Counted from the first letter of the stretch, positions 25,667-34,099 are shown. The stretch: 34,409 bases of DNA from an uncultured Clostridia bacterium (GCA_934167685.1 CAKPLQ010000010.1:1-34409), one strand, 5' to 3'. The notes: generated from the letters alone by a model not told the origin. Numbers and translations: made by a program.

Positions 25667-26257
25667 TTATACAAAGTATAAAATACAATTAATAATAGCA
25701 TTATTCTCAAAAATAGTTCTGCCATATTCATTTAGTATACCTTCAATGTAGTTTGAATTAGAAATTTGTGTTCCAAATTCAGAAAAAACATTTTTCATAT
25801 AGTCAAACAAAATAGGATATGTTTTTGTATTTAAGTTACATAAATAATATGTATTTTTGTATAAAGCTAAAGAAAAATCCATTGAAAATTCTCTTAAATT
25901 TAAATCAGAAAGAGTATTTAGAAATGTGCATAATGCAACAAACTCATCGAAATTTTTGAATTTTATAATAAATGAATTTTGATTAGTAGGATTTGTTGCA
26001 AGTTCATCAACTAATTTTGTAATAATAAAAATATATTCATGGTTTGATGACATTAGTGCTTCTACAAGTAATTTAGAATCATCACTTTTAAAGCCAAGTT
26101 CCTCTTCTGCTTGTTGTAACATTGTTTGCAATAATTTTTGAGAAGATGGAAAATTATTAAAAGTAATTTGTTCTGCTTCTGATATATCAAAGGATTTTAT
26201 ATCTTGTAGATTAAGAACAACTTTTATTTTTGTATTTGTTATTTTTTCAAATTTCAT
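25667..26257 (-). CDS. mecA: MecA-like ClpC adaptor protein
   Basis: This 196-residue protein matches the MecA layout. The N-terminal domain (MKFEKITNTKIKVVLNLQDI..., about 1-80) selects substrates, a hydrophilic linker follows, and the C-terminal domain from about residue 100 (KFKNFDEFVALCTFL, ALYKNTYYL, and NEYGRTIFENNAI near the end) binds the ClpC N-domain. MecA delivers proteins to the ClpCP protease and in Bacillus controls competence and, indirectly, sporulation. GGAGG on the minus strand sits 6 bases before the ATG. The gene has its own promoter and is divergent from radC. Confidence 0.85.
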   Translation of the reverse strand: MKFEKITNTKIKVVLNLQDIKSFDISEAEQITFNNFPSSQKLLQTMLQQAEEELGFKSDDSKLLVEALMSSNHEYIFIITKLVDELATNPTNQNSFIIKFKNFDEFVALCTFLNTLSDLNLREFSMDFSLALYKNTYYLCNLNTKTYPILFDYMKNVFSEFGTQISNSNYIEGILNEYGRTIFENNAIINCILYFV

Positions 26258-26284
26258 TTGAAACCTCCAATATTTATTAAGTAT

Positions 26285-26313
26285 ATTATACTACTAAATA
26301 AAACATATTTAAA
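26285..26313 (-). promoter_or_regulatory. Promoter of mecA
   Basis: On the minus strand, TTTAAA (26308-26313), a 17-base spacer and a perfect TATAAT (26285-26290) lie 27 bases before the start codon. Confidence 0.75.
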
Positions 26314-26347
26314 GGAACAATTTTTGGTAAAAAAACTGAGATAATAC

Positions 26348-26376
26348 TTGAAAAAAACACAAATACAAGATATAAT
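26348..26376 (+). promoter_or_regulatory. Promoter of the radC-mreBCD-PBP2-minC operon
   Basis: TTGAAA (26348-26353), a 17-base spacer and a perfect TATAAT (26371-26376) lie 46 bases before radC. It is the only good promoter seen before minC, so it probably drives six genes. Confidence 0.85.
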
Positions 26377-26422
26377 AGTAACACAATATAGGGGACCTTT
26401 CTAAAAAGAAAGGAAAAGATAA

Positions 26423-27145
26423 ATGGCAATAAAAATGAAAGAATTACCAGATTCAGAAAAACCATATGAAAAGTTAGAACAATATGGTGCAAAAGTATTA
26501 ACAAATGCGGAATTATTAGCAATAATAATAAAAACGGGAACTAAAGATGAAACAGCTGTAGGTTTAGCTCAAAGAATCTTAAAACTTAACACTGAAAGTG
26601 AGGACAATCTTAAATTTTTAACAAATCTAACGATAGAAGAATTTACAAAAATAAAAGGTATTGGAAAAGTAAAAGCAATTCAGTTGAAAGCTGTATGCGA
26701 GTTAGCAACAAGAATTAATACAGTGGCAAGTTATAAAGAAAAGGTAATATTATGTCCAAAAGATATTGCAGAAATACTAATGGAAAAGATGAGATTTGAG
26801 GAACAAGAGATATTAAAAGTAGCGATGTTAAACAACAAAAACAAACTAATAAGAATAAAAGATATTGCAAAAGGTGGAGGAAACTTTGTAACAACAACTA
26901 TAAAAAGTGTATTAAATGAAGCAGTAAAAATTGAAGCTTCTAAAATAATATTAATACATAATCATCCAACAGGAGATCCTACTCCAAGTAAGCAAGATAT
27001 TGAATTTACTCAAAATGTAGAACAGGCATCACAAATACTTGGAATACAATTATTAGACCATGTTGTTATTGGAGATATGAGATATACAAGTATCTTTTCA
27101 CTACGAAAAAAGTTAAAATCAGCTGAAAAGAAAGGAAAGAATTAG
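26423..27145 (+). CDS. radC: RadC-family JAMM-domain protein
   Basis: This 240-residue protein has the N-terminal helix-hairpin-helix region (FTKIKGIGKVKAIQL, near residues 74-88) and a C-terminal JAMM metal-binding motif HNHPTGDPTPSKQD at 179-192, complete with both His, Ser and Asp. The molecular role of RadC is unsettled; the old assignment to radiation repair has been withdrawn in E. coli. Its place directly before mreB, one base apart, is the standard Firmicutes order. The ATG at 26423 follows AGAAAGGAAAAG. Confidence 0.95.
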   Translation: MAIKMKELPDSEKPYEKLEQYGAKVLTNAELLAIIIKTGTKDETAVGLAQRILKLNTESEDNLKFLTNLTIEEFTKIKGIGKVKAIQLKAVCELATRINTVASYKEKVILCPKDIAEILMEKMRFEEQEILKVAMLNNKNKLIRIKDIAKGGGNFVTTTIKSVLNEAVKIEASKIILIHNHPTGDPTPSKQDIEFTQNVEQASQILGIQLLDHVVIGDMRYTSIFSLRKKLKSAEKKGKN

Positions 27146-27146
27146 A

Positions 27147-28178
27147 ATGAACTTTTTATCATTTAACTCTAAAGATATAGGGATTGATTTAGGAACAGCA
27201 AATATATTAGTAACAATAAAAGGAAAAGGAATAGTAATAAGAGAACCATCAGTTATTGCAATTGATGCCAAAACTAACGAAATACTTGCAACAGGATTTG
27301 AGGCCAAAGAAATGTTAGGTAGAACACCAAAAGAGATTAATGCAATAAGACCATTAAAAGATGGAGTAATAGCAGATTTTACTGCAACTAAATTATTGTT
27401 GAAAAATTTGTTAGATAGAGTTTGTAAAAGATATAATGCAATAAGACCAAGGATTCTAGTAGGGGTACCATCTGGGATTACAGAAGTAGAAGAAAGAGCT
27501 GTTGAAGAAGCTATATTGCGTGCAGGAGCTAGAGAAGTTTATTTAATAGAAGAACCAATGTCTGCAGCTATTGGAGCTGGAATAGAAATAGAAGAACCAA
27601 GTGGAAACATAATTGTAGATATTGGAGGGGGAACAACAGAAGTTGCTGTAATATCTTTAGGAGGAATTGTAATTAGTAATTCAATAAGAATTGCTGGAGA
27701 TGAGCTTGATGAAGATATAATCAATTATGTAAAAAAAGAGTTGGATCTTGCTATAGGAAATGAGACTGCTGAGCAAATAAAAAAAGAAATTGGATGTGCT
27801 ACACCATTGATGACACAAATGTCTATGAAAATTAAAGGTAGAGATTTAAATACAGGATTACCAAAAACAGAAATTATAACTTCTGACCAAGTAGAACATG
27901 CAATGAAAGAATCTATAAATCAAATTGTAGAAGTGGTAAAAATAACGTTGGAAAAAACACCACCAGAATTAGCTTCTGATATTATGGAAAAGGGTATTAT
28001 TCTATCTGGCGGAGGTGCTTTAATTCAGAATCTGGATAAATTAATAAGCGCTGAAACAGGCATGCCCGTATATGTTACAGAAGAGCCATTAGATTGTGTT
28101 GTAAAAGGAACTGAAAAAACTTTACAGGATATAGAAAAATTAAGAACAATTTTATTGAATTCAAGAAAGAGAAGATAA
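27147..28178 (+). CDS. mreB: Rod-shape actin homologue MreB
   Basis: This 343-residue protein forms membrane-bound filaments that guide the wall elongation complex. Phosphate-1 motif IGIDLGTANILV is near residues 12-23, the phosphate-2 region IIVDIGGGTTEVAVISLGG near 156-174, and the adenosine-binding GIILSGGGALIQNL near 285-298. The N-terminal stretch MNFLSFNSKDIG fits Gram-positive MreB. It starts one base after the radC stop, with AAGGAAAG as ribosome site inside the radC end. Confidence 0.97.
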   Translation: MNFLSFNSKDIGIDLGTANILVTIKGKGIVIREPSVIAIDAKTNEILATGFEAKEMLGRTPKEINAIRPLKDGVIADFTATKLLLKNLLDRVCKRYNAIRPRILVGVPSGITEVEERAVEEAILRAGAREVYLIEEPMSAAIGAGIEIEEPSGNIIVDIGGGTTEVAVISLGGIVISNSIRIAGDELDEDIINYVKKELDLAIGNETAEQIKKEIGCATPLMTQMSMKIKGRDLNTGLPKTEIITSDQVEHAMKESINQIVEVVKITLEKTPPELASDIMEKGIILSGGGALIQNLDKLISAETGMPVYVTEEPLDCVVKGTEKTLQDIEKLRTILLNSRKRR

Positions 28179-28181
28179 TAT

Positions 28182-29000
28182 ATGGAAAGAGATAAAAAGA
28201 GTGGAATTATAGGTATTATAATAACTATAATAATATTAATTATATTAGTTATATTGACAAACACTAATTCAGAGAATATATCTGGATTTGAAAATGTTGT
28301 AAGTAAAGTTGTAATGCCAATAGAGAATGGATTAACATATCTAAAAAATAAAGTAAATAACAATGATAAGTTTTTTGAGAATGTAAATGAATTAAAATCA
28401 GAAAATGAAACATTAAAACAAAAGAATAGTGAATTAGAGCAACAATTAAGAGAATATGAAATAATGAAAAATGAGAATGAGCAATTAAAGGAGCAACTTA
28501 ATTTAGCCGAAAAATATGGACAATACACAACAGTTCCAGGAACAATAATTGCGAGGGATATAAGTAATTATTCAAAAACGCTTGTAATAAATATAGGTAG
28601 TGATAATGGAATAAAAGAAAAAATGACAGTAATTGCCGATGAGGGTCTTGTTGGATATGTAGTTTCTACAACAGACAAAACCGCTAAAATTCAAACTATA
28701 GTGGATAGTGCAAGTGCAACTAGTTGTATTGCAAGTTCAACTAGAGATACAATGATTTGCAAAGGAACTATAGAAAATAAAACTGTTTTAAGTGCTTCTA
28801 ATATTGAAACAGATGCTAGAATAATACAAGGGGATAGTGTAGAAACTTCTGGCCTTGGTGGAATTTACATGAAGGGAATACATGTAGGAAAAATAAAAAA
28901 AGTTAATGAAGGTTCTAATAAAACTGATTCATATGCGACGATTGAAACAGCGGTAAATTTTGAAAAATTGGAAACAGTTTTAGTAATAACAAATCAATAG
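28182..29000 (+). CDS. mreC: Cell-shape protein MreC
   Basis: This 272-residue single-pass membrane protein couples MreB inside the cell to PBP2 outside. The membrane segment is at about 9-27, a coiled coil at about 65-108 (many ENE and KQKN heptads), and the beta-rich MreC core from about 112 on (VPGTIIARDISNYSKTLVIN, IGSDNGIKEKMTVIADEGLVG in order). It starts 3 bases after mreB. Confidence 0.95.
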   Translation: MERDKKSGIIGIIITIIILIILVILTNTNSENISGFENVVSKVVMPIENGLTYLKNKVNNNDKFFENVNELKSENETLKQKNSELEQQLREYEIMKNENEQLKEQLNLAEKYGQYTTVPGTIIARDISNYSKTLVINIGSDNGIKEKMTVIADEGLVGYVVSTTDKTAKIQTIVDSASATSCIASSTRDTMICKGTIENKTVLSASNIETDARIIQGDSVETSGLGGIYMKGIHVGKIKKVNEGSNKTDSYATIETAVNFEKLETVLVITNQ

Positions 29001-29013
29001 AAAGGTATTTAAA

Positions 29014-29547
29014 ATGAAGAAAATATTAATACACATTTCGTTAATTGTTACATTTGTAGTAATATATTTGTTAGAATCTATATTTTTTAGCCATTTTACT
29101 ATTGCAGGAATAATGCCGAATGTTTTTGTAATTTTAATGTTATTTATAGGCTTATATATGGGTCGTACGATGGGATGTATTTATGGAATAGTGTTTGGAA
29201 TATTTATAGATATTTGGATTGGAAAAAGTATAGGGATTACTTCTGTAGCATTAGCCTTAATTGGTGTAATAAGTGGAGTTTTAGAAAAGACGCTTTCAAA
29301 AGATAGCAGAATAACTGTTTTGTTAATGGGTGTATTTACTACAATGATTTATGAAGTATTTATATATGTGTTACAATATATAATCTTTGGAACAAACTTA
29401 GAAATACTAAATTTCATAAAGATATTATTAATAGAAGTTGTTTATAATATGTTATTAATAATAATTTTGTATCCGTTAATAAGCAATGTAGGATATGAAA
29501 TTGAAAATGAAGTAAAAGGCGATAGAATTTTAACAAGATATTTTTAA
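29014..29547 (+). CDS. mreD: Rod-shape membrane protein MreD
   Basis: This 177-residue protein is almost entirely hydrophobic with five or six predicted membrane segments. The family features are the N-terminal LESIFFSHFTIAGIMPNVFV and the motif GLYMGRTMGCIYGIVFGIFID. It is the third member of the MreBCD scaffold and lies 13 bases after mreC, with GAAAGG as ribosome site. Confidence 0.93.
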   Translation: MKKILIHISLIVTFVVIYLLESIFFSHFTIAGIMPNVFVILMLFIGLYMGRTMGCIYGIVFGIFIDIWIGKSIGITSVALALIGVISGVLEKTLSKDSRITVLLMGVFTTMIYEVFIYVLQYIIFGTNLEILNFIKILLIEVVYNMLLIIILYPLISNVGYEIENEVKGDRILTRYF

Positions 29548-29564
29548 TAAAGAAAGATGGTGTA

Positions 29565-31703
29565 ATGTTGAACAAACGAATAAGTTTTGATGAAGAGGGA
29601 AAAGAACAAATAAATATTAGATTTAATATAATAAATGTTATAGTATATTTAATTGGAATTGTATTAATTGTTCAACTATTTAATTTACAGGTAGTTCATG
29701 GAGAAAGTTATAGGGAACAATCTAATACTAGACTTTCTAGAACGACAACTATAAAAGCTGCAAGAGGTTCAATATTGGACAGGTCTGGTAATGAATTTGC
29801 AGGAGTAAAAACAGAGAATAATATTGAAATATATAAAACAAATATATCTAATGAAGAATTAAACAAATCAGTATTAAATTTGGTTAATTTAATGGAGCAA
29901 TATCAAATATCATATTCTGATACATTTCCAATAAAAATCAATCCATTTGAATTTACTATAGAAGGTGAAAAATTAGCTGAATGGAAAAAGAAGTATAAAA
30001 TTGCAGAAGAAGCAACTGCAGAAGATGCTTTCTATAAATTTAAAAGTAAATACGAAATAAGCAGTGAAAATGTGGAAGATACGAGAAAAATTATTTCTAT
30101 GAGATATTTAATTGCAACAACCGGATACAGTGCAACAAAATCAATTACTATTGCAACCAATGTAAATGAAGAAGTAGTTGCGCAGATAAGCGAAAGGAAT
30201 AGTGATTTTCCGGGAATTAGTATTTCAACAAATGCTGCCAGAACATACTTAACAGGAAGTTTAGCGGCACATGTTATTGGATATACAGGAAAAATTAAAG
30301 AAGAAGAATATAATCAAAATAAAGATACATATAGCATAGATGATATAATTGGAAAAACAGGTATTGAATATATATTTGAAAAATATCTTAAAGGAAAAGA
30401 TGGAGAAAAGCAAGTAGAAATGTCTGTTAATGGTACAATAACGGGAGAGAGTGTTACTCAAAATGCTATTGCAGGAAGTGATGTTGTACTTACAGTAGAT
30501 TCTAATTTGCAACAAGTTACAGAAACAGCTTTAGAAAATTGTATTAATAAAATTAGAAGTGGTGGTTTTTCACAAACTTATGATGCGCAGGGTGGGGCTG
30601 CTGTTGTAATGAATGTAAATACAGGAGAAGTGTTAGCGACAGCCAGTTATCCAACATTTGAACCCCAATGGTTTGTTGGAGGTATATCACAAGAAAATTG
30701 GGCATATTTAAGAGATGATTCAAGACATCCTCAATTGAATAAAGCAACACAATCTACATATGAACCTGGTTCAACATTTAAAATGGTTACAGCAATAGCA
30801 GGTTTAGAAACAGGAGCGATAACTACAAAAGAAAAGATAAATGATACAGGTGTTTATAGAAAATATAATAGTGAGTGGAAATGTTGGTATTATACGAGTT
30901 ATCATAGAGGACATGGATATCAAAATGTAACACAAGCATTGCAACATTCATGCAATTACTTTTTCTATGAGACTGGTGACAGAATGGGAATAGATAATTT
31001 ATCTAAATATGCATTACATTTTGGACTAGGAAAGAAAACAGGAATAGAATTACCAAATGAAAAAGAAGGAGCAGTTGCTTCTAGAGAGACATATGCTAAA
31101 CTTAGAAATAATGGAAAAATTGGCCCAGGAGATGTATTAAATGCTTCTATTGGACAAGGAGATAATAATTTTACTCCTATGCAAATTGCTAAATATATAT
31201 CATCAATAGCGAATGGTGGAACTGTAGTAAAACCAACAATTGTAAAATCAATTCTAAATTCAGATGGAACAGAAGTATCAACAGAAGAAATTGAAAAATA
31301 TTCAAATGAAAAATTGGGATATGAGGATGTTGATGATGGTATACAAATAAGCCCAGAGAGTATAAATGTTGCTAAAGAAGGTATGAGAATGGCTGCTAGC
31401 GAAGCCGGAGGAACAGCGTATAACATCTTTAAAAACTTTACTCAAGAGGTAGCGGGAAAAACTGGTTCTGCAGAAGCGGGTAAAGACAAAAATGGAAATG
31501 ATTTAGTTAATGCGTGGTTTGTATGTTTTGCGCCGTATGAAAAGCCAGAAGTAGCTGTTGTAGTAATGATTGAAAATGGTGGCCATGGAAATTATGCAGC
31601 AGAGGTAGCTAGAGATGTTCTTACACAATATTTTGGAATGAATGAATCAACAGAAGTTAATGAGTCTTTGACAGCTACTCCATTTGTTGAACAAATTAGA
31701 TAA
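29565..31703 (+). CDS. mrdA: Class B penicillin-binding protein 2 (elongation transpeptidase)
   Basis: This 712-residue monofunctional transpeptidase crosslinks peptidoglycan in the elongasome. A cytoplasmic tail and membrane segment (about 25-45) precede the pedestal domain (GSILDRSGNEFAGVK near residue 70). The active-site motifs are STFK at Ser403-Lys406, SCN at 462-464 and KTG at 632-634, with IGQGDNNFTPMQIAKY in the usual place. No PASTA domain is present, which argues against SpoVD or PBP2x. Position after mreBCD supports the MrdA assignment. Confidence 0.93.
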   Translation: MLNKRISFDEEGKEQINIRFNIINVIVYLIGIVLIVQLFNLQVVHGESYREQSNTRLSRTTTIKAARGSILDRSGNEFAGVKTENNIEIYKTNISNEELNKSVLNLVNLMEQYQISYSDTFPIKINPFEFTIEGEKLAEWKKKYKIAEEATAEDAFYKFKSKYEISSENVEDTRKIISMRYLIATTGYSATKSITIATNVNEEVVAQISERNSDFPGISISTNAARTYLTGSLAAHVIGYTGKIKEEEYNQNKDTYSIDDIIGKTGIEYIFEKYLKGKDGEKQVEMSVNGTITGESVTQNAIAGSDVVLTVDSNLQQVTETALENCINKIRSGGFSQTYDAQGGAAVVMNVNTGEVLATASYPTFEPQWFVGGISQENWAYLRDDSRHPQLNKATQSTYEPGSTFKMVTAIAGLETGAITTKEKINDTGVYRKYNSEWKCWYYTSYHRGHGYQNVTQALQHSCNYFFYETGDRMGIDNLSKYALHFGLGKKTGIELPNEKEGAVASRETYAKLRNNGKIGPGDVLNASIGQGDNNFTPMQIAKYISSIANGGTVVKPTIVKSILNSDGTEVSTEEIEKYSNEKLGYEDVDDGIQISPESINVAKEGMRMAASEAGGTAYNIFKNFTQEVAGKTGSAEAGKDKNGNDLVNAWFVCFAPYEKPEVAVVVMIENGGHGNYAAEVARDVLTQYFGMNESTEVNESLTATPFVEQIR

Positions 31704-31733
31704 AAATGTTGTATATGTGAAAGGATGTTGAAA

Positions 31734-32342
31734 ATGAGTAGTGTTAGTATAAATTTAAAAACAGATGAAGTAGTAATAAAAATTGATGATAATGCAACAC
31801 AAACAGAAATAATTGAAGAATTAAATTTAAAATTAAAAGAACTAAAAAAAATGTATAAAGCAGAAAAAACTCCAATTAGGGTTACAGGAAAAATTTTAAC
31901 TAATAAAGAATTAGAAGAGTTAGAAAAAATTATAAAAAATAAAATAGATGTAAATGTAAGTTTTGATACGCCCACAACCTTAGGGCTACATAGCATTACG
32001 CGAAGTTATAAAAAAGATGTGGGGACATCAAAAACAACATTTCATAAAGGTTCACTTCGTTCTGGACAAAAGATAGAAGTTGAAGGAAGTATAGTTATAA
32101 TAGGTGATGTTAATTCTGGAGCAGAAGTTATAGCTGCAGATAATATAGCTGTTATAGGAACGCTTAGAGGTTTAGCACATGCAGGAGCTAAAGGAAATAA
32201 AGAAGCCATAATAGCAGCTAGTACATTAGATGCAGTGCAAATACGAATTTCTAATATCGTTAGGGAATTCGATATGGATGAAGAATTTGTATATGATAAT
32301 GCGTATATATTTGTTAAAGATAATGAAATAGTAATTGATTAA
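31734..32342 (+). CDS. minC: Septum-site inhibitor MinC
   Basis: This 202-residue protein blocks FtsZ ring assembly away from midcell. The N-terminal part (about 1-85) is the FtsZ-inhibiting domain. The C-terminal beta-helix contains HKGSLRSGQKIEVEGSIVI, IGDVNSGAEVIAADNIAVIG and LRGLAHAGAKGNKEAIIAAS, the classic MinC signature that binds MinD. An ATG at 31725 overlaps the ribosome site AAAGGATG, so the ATG at 31734 is preferred. In most Clostridia minD and minE follow; here a terminator and opposite-strand genes follow. Confidence 0.93.
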   Translation: MSSVSINLKTDEVVIKIDDNATQTEIIEELNLKLKELKKMYKAEKTPIRVTGKILTNKELEELEKIIKNKIDVNVSFDTPTTLGLHSITRSYKKDVGTSKTTFHKGSLRSGQKIEVEGSIVIIGDVNSGAEVIAADNIAVIGTLRGLAHAGAKGNKEAIIAASTLDAVQIRISNIVREFDMDEEFVYDNAYIFVKDNEIVID

Positions 32343-32368
32343 AGGGCTGAGAGTTTCAGTCCTTTTTG
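32341..32368 (+). terminator. Terminator after minC
   Basis: A 10-bp stem with one G-T pair (AAAGGGCTGA with TCAGTCCTTT) closes a GAGTT loop and ends in T residues. It overlaps the minC stop and may also serve the convergent minus-strand genes. Confidence 0.92.
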
Positions 32369-32665
32369 TTAACTAATTAACAGCAATACTAAAGCCAAAA
32401 ATAATCCTTCGTCTTTTACTTCTTCTTTATATAAGAAAAATAATAAACTAAGAATAAGCACATCATCAAAATAAAGTTTTATACCAAATAAATCAAGCCA
32501 AGCATTTTCTTCTTTTGGAGGACTAATTGATGGCTTGTTTTGAGCTGTTTTGGGAGGAACAGGTGGTTCTTGGACATAATTAGGGTAATAGTAAGGAGAA
32601 GATACAGGTCTATATCTATAATATGGATTTTTATAAAAAGGATTATAATATTTAAAGATGGGCAT
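32369..32665 (-). CDS. Small protein with a Tyr/Pro-rich N-terminus and hydrophobic C-terminus
   Basis: The 98-residue form starts MPIFKYYNPFYKNPYYRYRP; a longer ORF begins at 32701, but the ATG at 32663-32665 has AAAGGAAT upstream and is preferred. The first half is rich in Tyr, Pro and Asn. The second half (WLDLFGIKLYFDDVLILSLL, then a second hydrophobic run to the C-terminus) resembles a family of short clostridial proteins with two acidic-capped hydrophobic helices. The function is unknown; the composition of the first half is reminiscent of coat or envelope proteins. It lies 7 bases after the upstream minus-strand gene, so the two are an operon. Confidence 0.7.
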   Translation of the reverse strand: MPIFKYYNPFYKNPYYRYRPVSSPYYYPNYVQEPPVPPKTAQNKPSISPPKEENAWLDLFGIKLYFDDVLILSLLFFLYKEEVKDEGLFLALVLLLIS

Positions 32666-32672
32666 TTTATTA

Positions 32673-33113
32673 TTATTCCTTTCTTTTGGTATTATCATCA
32701 TTCATGAATTTTGCAATTTCAGAAATATTTAATAGATTTACATATTGGTCAAGTTTTTCTTTTTTACTATCACGCAAATAAGGTTTTAAAGAGTATAATA
32801 GGTTTGCACGAGGGTCATTTTTATTATTCATATTTTCCATTATAGATTTCATTTTCATAATTGTGTTCATATCTAAATTAAAGTTATTACTAGATTTATT
32901 AGAATTTGGAGTATTAGAATTTAACATATTTCCAAGATTGTTAAGCATTTCGGGAGAAATATTATTAAAAGGAGATTCAGAGTTAGTGTTAGAGTTAGAA
33001 TTATTATTGTTCTGAATATTTTTCATCATATTTTTAATATCATCAGGAATATTACCACTGTCAACCATTTTTTTTACATTTGCAAATAAATCGTCCATGT
33101 TCGTATTAGACAT
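32673..33113 (-). CDS. Asn-rich protein with a conserved-looking C-terminal motif
   Basis: This 146-residue soluble protein begins MSNTNMDDLFANVKKMVDSG and has a low-complexity Asn/Ser middle (about 33-80). The C-terminal segment MKMKSIMENMNNKNDPRANL followed by LKPYLRDSKKEKLDQYVNLL has the look of a conserved helical motif I associate with small clostridial proteins of unknown function, often next to a gene like the one downstream here. GAGGTGATT precedes the ATG on the minus strand, and a plausible promoter lies upstream. No enzyme motif is visible. Confidence 0.75.
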   Translation of the reverse strand: MSNTNMDDLFANVKKMVDSGNIPDDIKNMMKNIQNNNNSNSNTNSESPFNNISPEMLNNLGNMLNSNTPNSNKSSNNFNLDMNTIMKMKSIMENMNNKNDPRANLLYSLKPYLRDSKKEKLDQYVNLLNISEIAKFMNDDNTKRKE

Positions 33114-33149
33114 ACAATCACCTCTAAATAGTTTATGTTATATATTTTT

Positions 33150-33178
33150 ATTATATGTTAAAAAAATGCATATGTGAA
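33150..33178 (-). promoter_or_regulatory. Promoter of the two small minus-strand genes
   Basis: On the minus strand, TTCACA (33173-33178), a 17-base spacer and a perfect TATAAT (33150-33155) lie 36 bases before the start codon. It is divergent from the promoter of the SSB-like gene. Confidence 0.65.
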
Positions 33179-33201
33179 TTTTAACAAAATTATGTAAATT
33201 G

Positions 33202-33230
33202 TTTACAATAGGCTCAAATGATGATATAAT
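33202..33230 (+). promoter_or_regulatory. Promoter of the SSB-like gene
   Basis: TTTACA (33202-33207), a 17-base spacer and a perfect TATAAT (33225-33230) predict a transcript start near 33237, leaving a leader of about 90 bases. Confidence 0.85.
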
Positions 33231-33234
33231 AATA

Positions 33235-33304
33235 TTACTATACATATAAAAATGCAGAAAAATTTTATGCATTTGTTATAGTAAACTTCTACTATGTATG
33301 GTAA
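33235..33304 (+). promoter_or_regulatory. Structured leader of the SSB-like gene with two competing stems
   Basis: TTACTATA (33235-33242) can pair with TATAGTAA (33277-33284). The longer TTACTATACATA (33235-33246) can instead pair over 12 positions, with one G-U, with TATGTATGGTAA (33293-33304). A hairpin AAATGCA/TGCATTT (33250-33256 with 33268-33274) fits inside both. The AAGGAGG ribosome site follows at 33314-33320. The pairings are seen in sequence; a regulatory role is inference. Confidence 0.5.
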
Positions 33305-33327
33305 AAAAGTTTTAAGGAGGACATAAA

Positions 33328-33984
33328 ATGAAACAAGAAGACTTAGAAGACATTATTATAAAGATGTCAAGAAACCGGAAAAACTTTGGTGAGTACAACA
33401 AGGTGGTGTTGGTAGGAACGATTGAAGAAAAACCTACTAGAAAAAATAATAAATTTTTTTCAACAACAATATCTGTTGAAAGACCAAGTGGAATAGTTGA
33501 CAACATTCCTTTGGAAATAAATGAGAAAAAACTTATTTCCAAAGGAATAAAGAAAGGTAGTCTTGTAGAAATACAAGGTGACTTTAAATCTTATATGAAG
33601 CAAGGACATCGAGAGATGTTTTTAAATGCGAGAGAGGTAAGAAAAATAGAAGGTTTGGATGAAAATCCATCTTTGATATATCTGAGAGGATATATTTGTC
33701 ACGAGCCGTATTATCATGAAACAGCTACAGTACATAAATGCATCACTGCATTCACATTGGCAATTCCAAGAAATCCTGATAATAAAAGGAGTAAGGCAGA
33801 TTATTTGCAATGCTTGGCTTGGGAATGTGATTCGCAAATGATAAAAAATTGCCAAGTAGGGCAAGAAGTAGAGCTGTATGGAAGAATACAGAGTAGACAC
33901 TTTTACCCAGGCAATGACATGAATGTAGAGCCAGTAAAGGTGTGTGAAGTATCAATTTACAAGCACCAGGTATGGCTGTTATAA
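33328..33984 (+). CDS. Tandem OB-fold single-stranded-DNA-binding-like protein
   Basis: This 218-residue protein appears to hold two SSB-type OB folds. The first, about 23-110, opens with EYNKVVLVGTIEEKPTRKNN and ends near REMFLNAREV. The second, about 117-205, opens with SLIYLRGYICHEPYY and contains TAFTLAIPRN, YLQCLAWECD and VGQEVELYGRIQSR, very like the SSB strands. Each bacterial SSB monomer normally has one OB fold. The protein also lacks the acidic DDDIPF-type C-terminal tip used to recruit repair proteins, ending YKHQVWLL instead. It is probably not the housekeeping SSB. AAGGAGG lies 7 bases before the ATG. The leader is structured (see that entry). Confidence 0.75.
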   Translation: MKQEDLEDIIIKMSRNRKNFGEYNKVVLVGTIEEKPTRKNNKFFSTTISVERPSGIVDNIPLEINEKKLISKGIKKGSLVEIQGDFKSYMKQGHREMFLNAREVRKIEGLDENPSLIYLRGYICHEPYYHETATVHKCITAFTLAIPRNPDNKRSKADYLQCLAWECDSQMIKNCQVGQEVELYGRIQSRHFYPGNDMNVEPVKVCEVSIYKHQVWLL

Positions 33985-34004
33985 AAAAATAGTAGAAGAA
34001 ACGG

Positions 34005-34032
34005 GAGGGAGAACAATAATGTTCTCCCTCTT
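34005..34032 (+). terminator. Hairpin after the SSB-like gene, probable terminator
   Basis: A perfect 10-bp stem (GAGGGAGAAC with GTTCTCCCTC) closes an AATAAT loop. The downstream tract is only TTAAAA, so termination is likely but less certain. Confidence 0.7.
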
Positions 34033-34070
34033 AAAACATTATATAGTTAATAAAATAAATTGAAAAAGTA

Positions 34071-34099
34071 TTGACAATAAAAAAGTAAAATGGTAAAGT
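34071..34099 (+). promoter_or_regulatory. Promoter of the exported-protein gene
   Basis: A perfect TTGACA (34071-34076), a 17-base spacer and TAAAGT (34094-34099) lie 82 bases before the start codon, leaving a leader of about 75 bases that contains the hairpin described next. Confidence 0.7.

Noticed and set aside
29565..31703. SpoVD (sporulation transpeptidase) identity for the PBP
   Set aside because: There is no PASTA domain, and the position after mreBCD fits the elongation PBP2.
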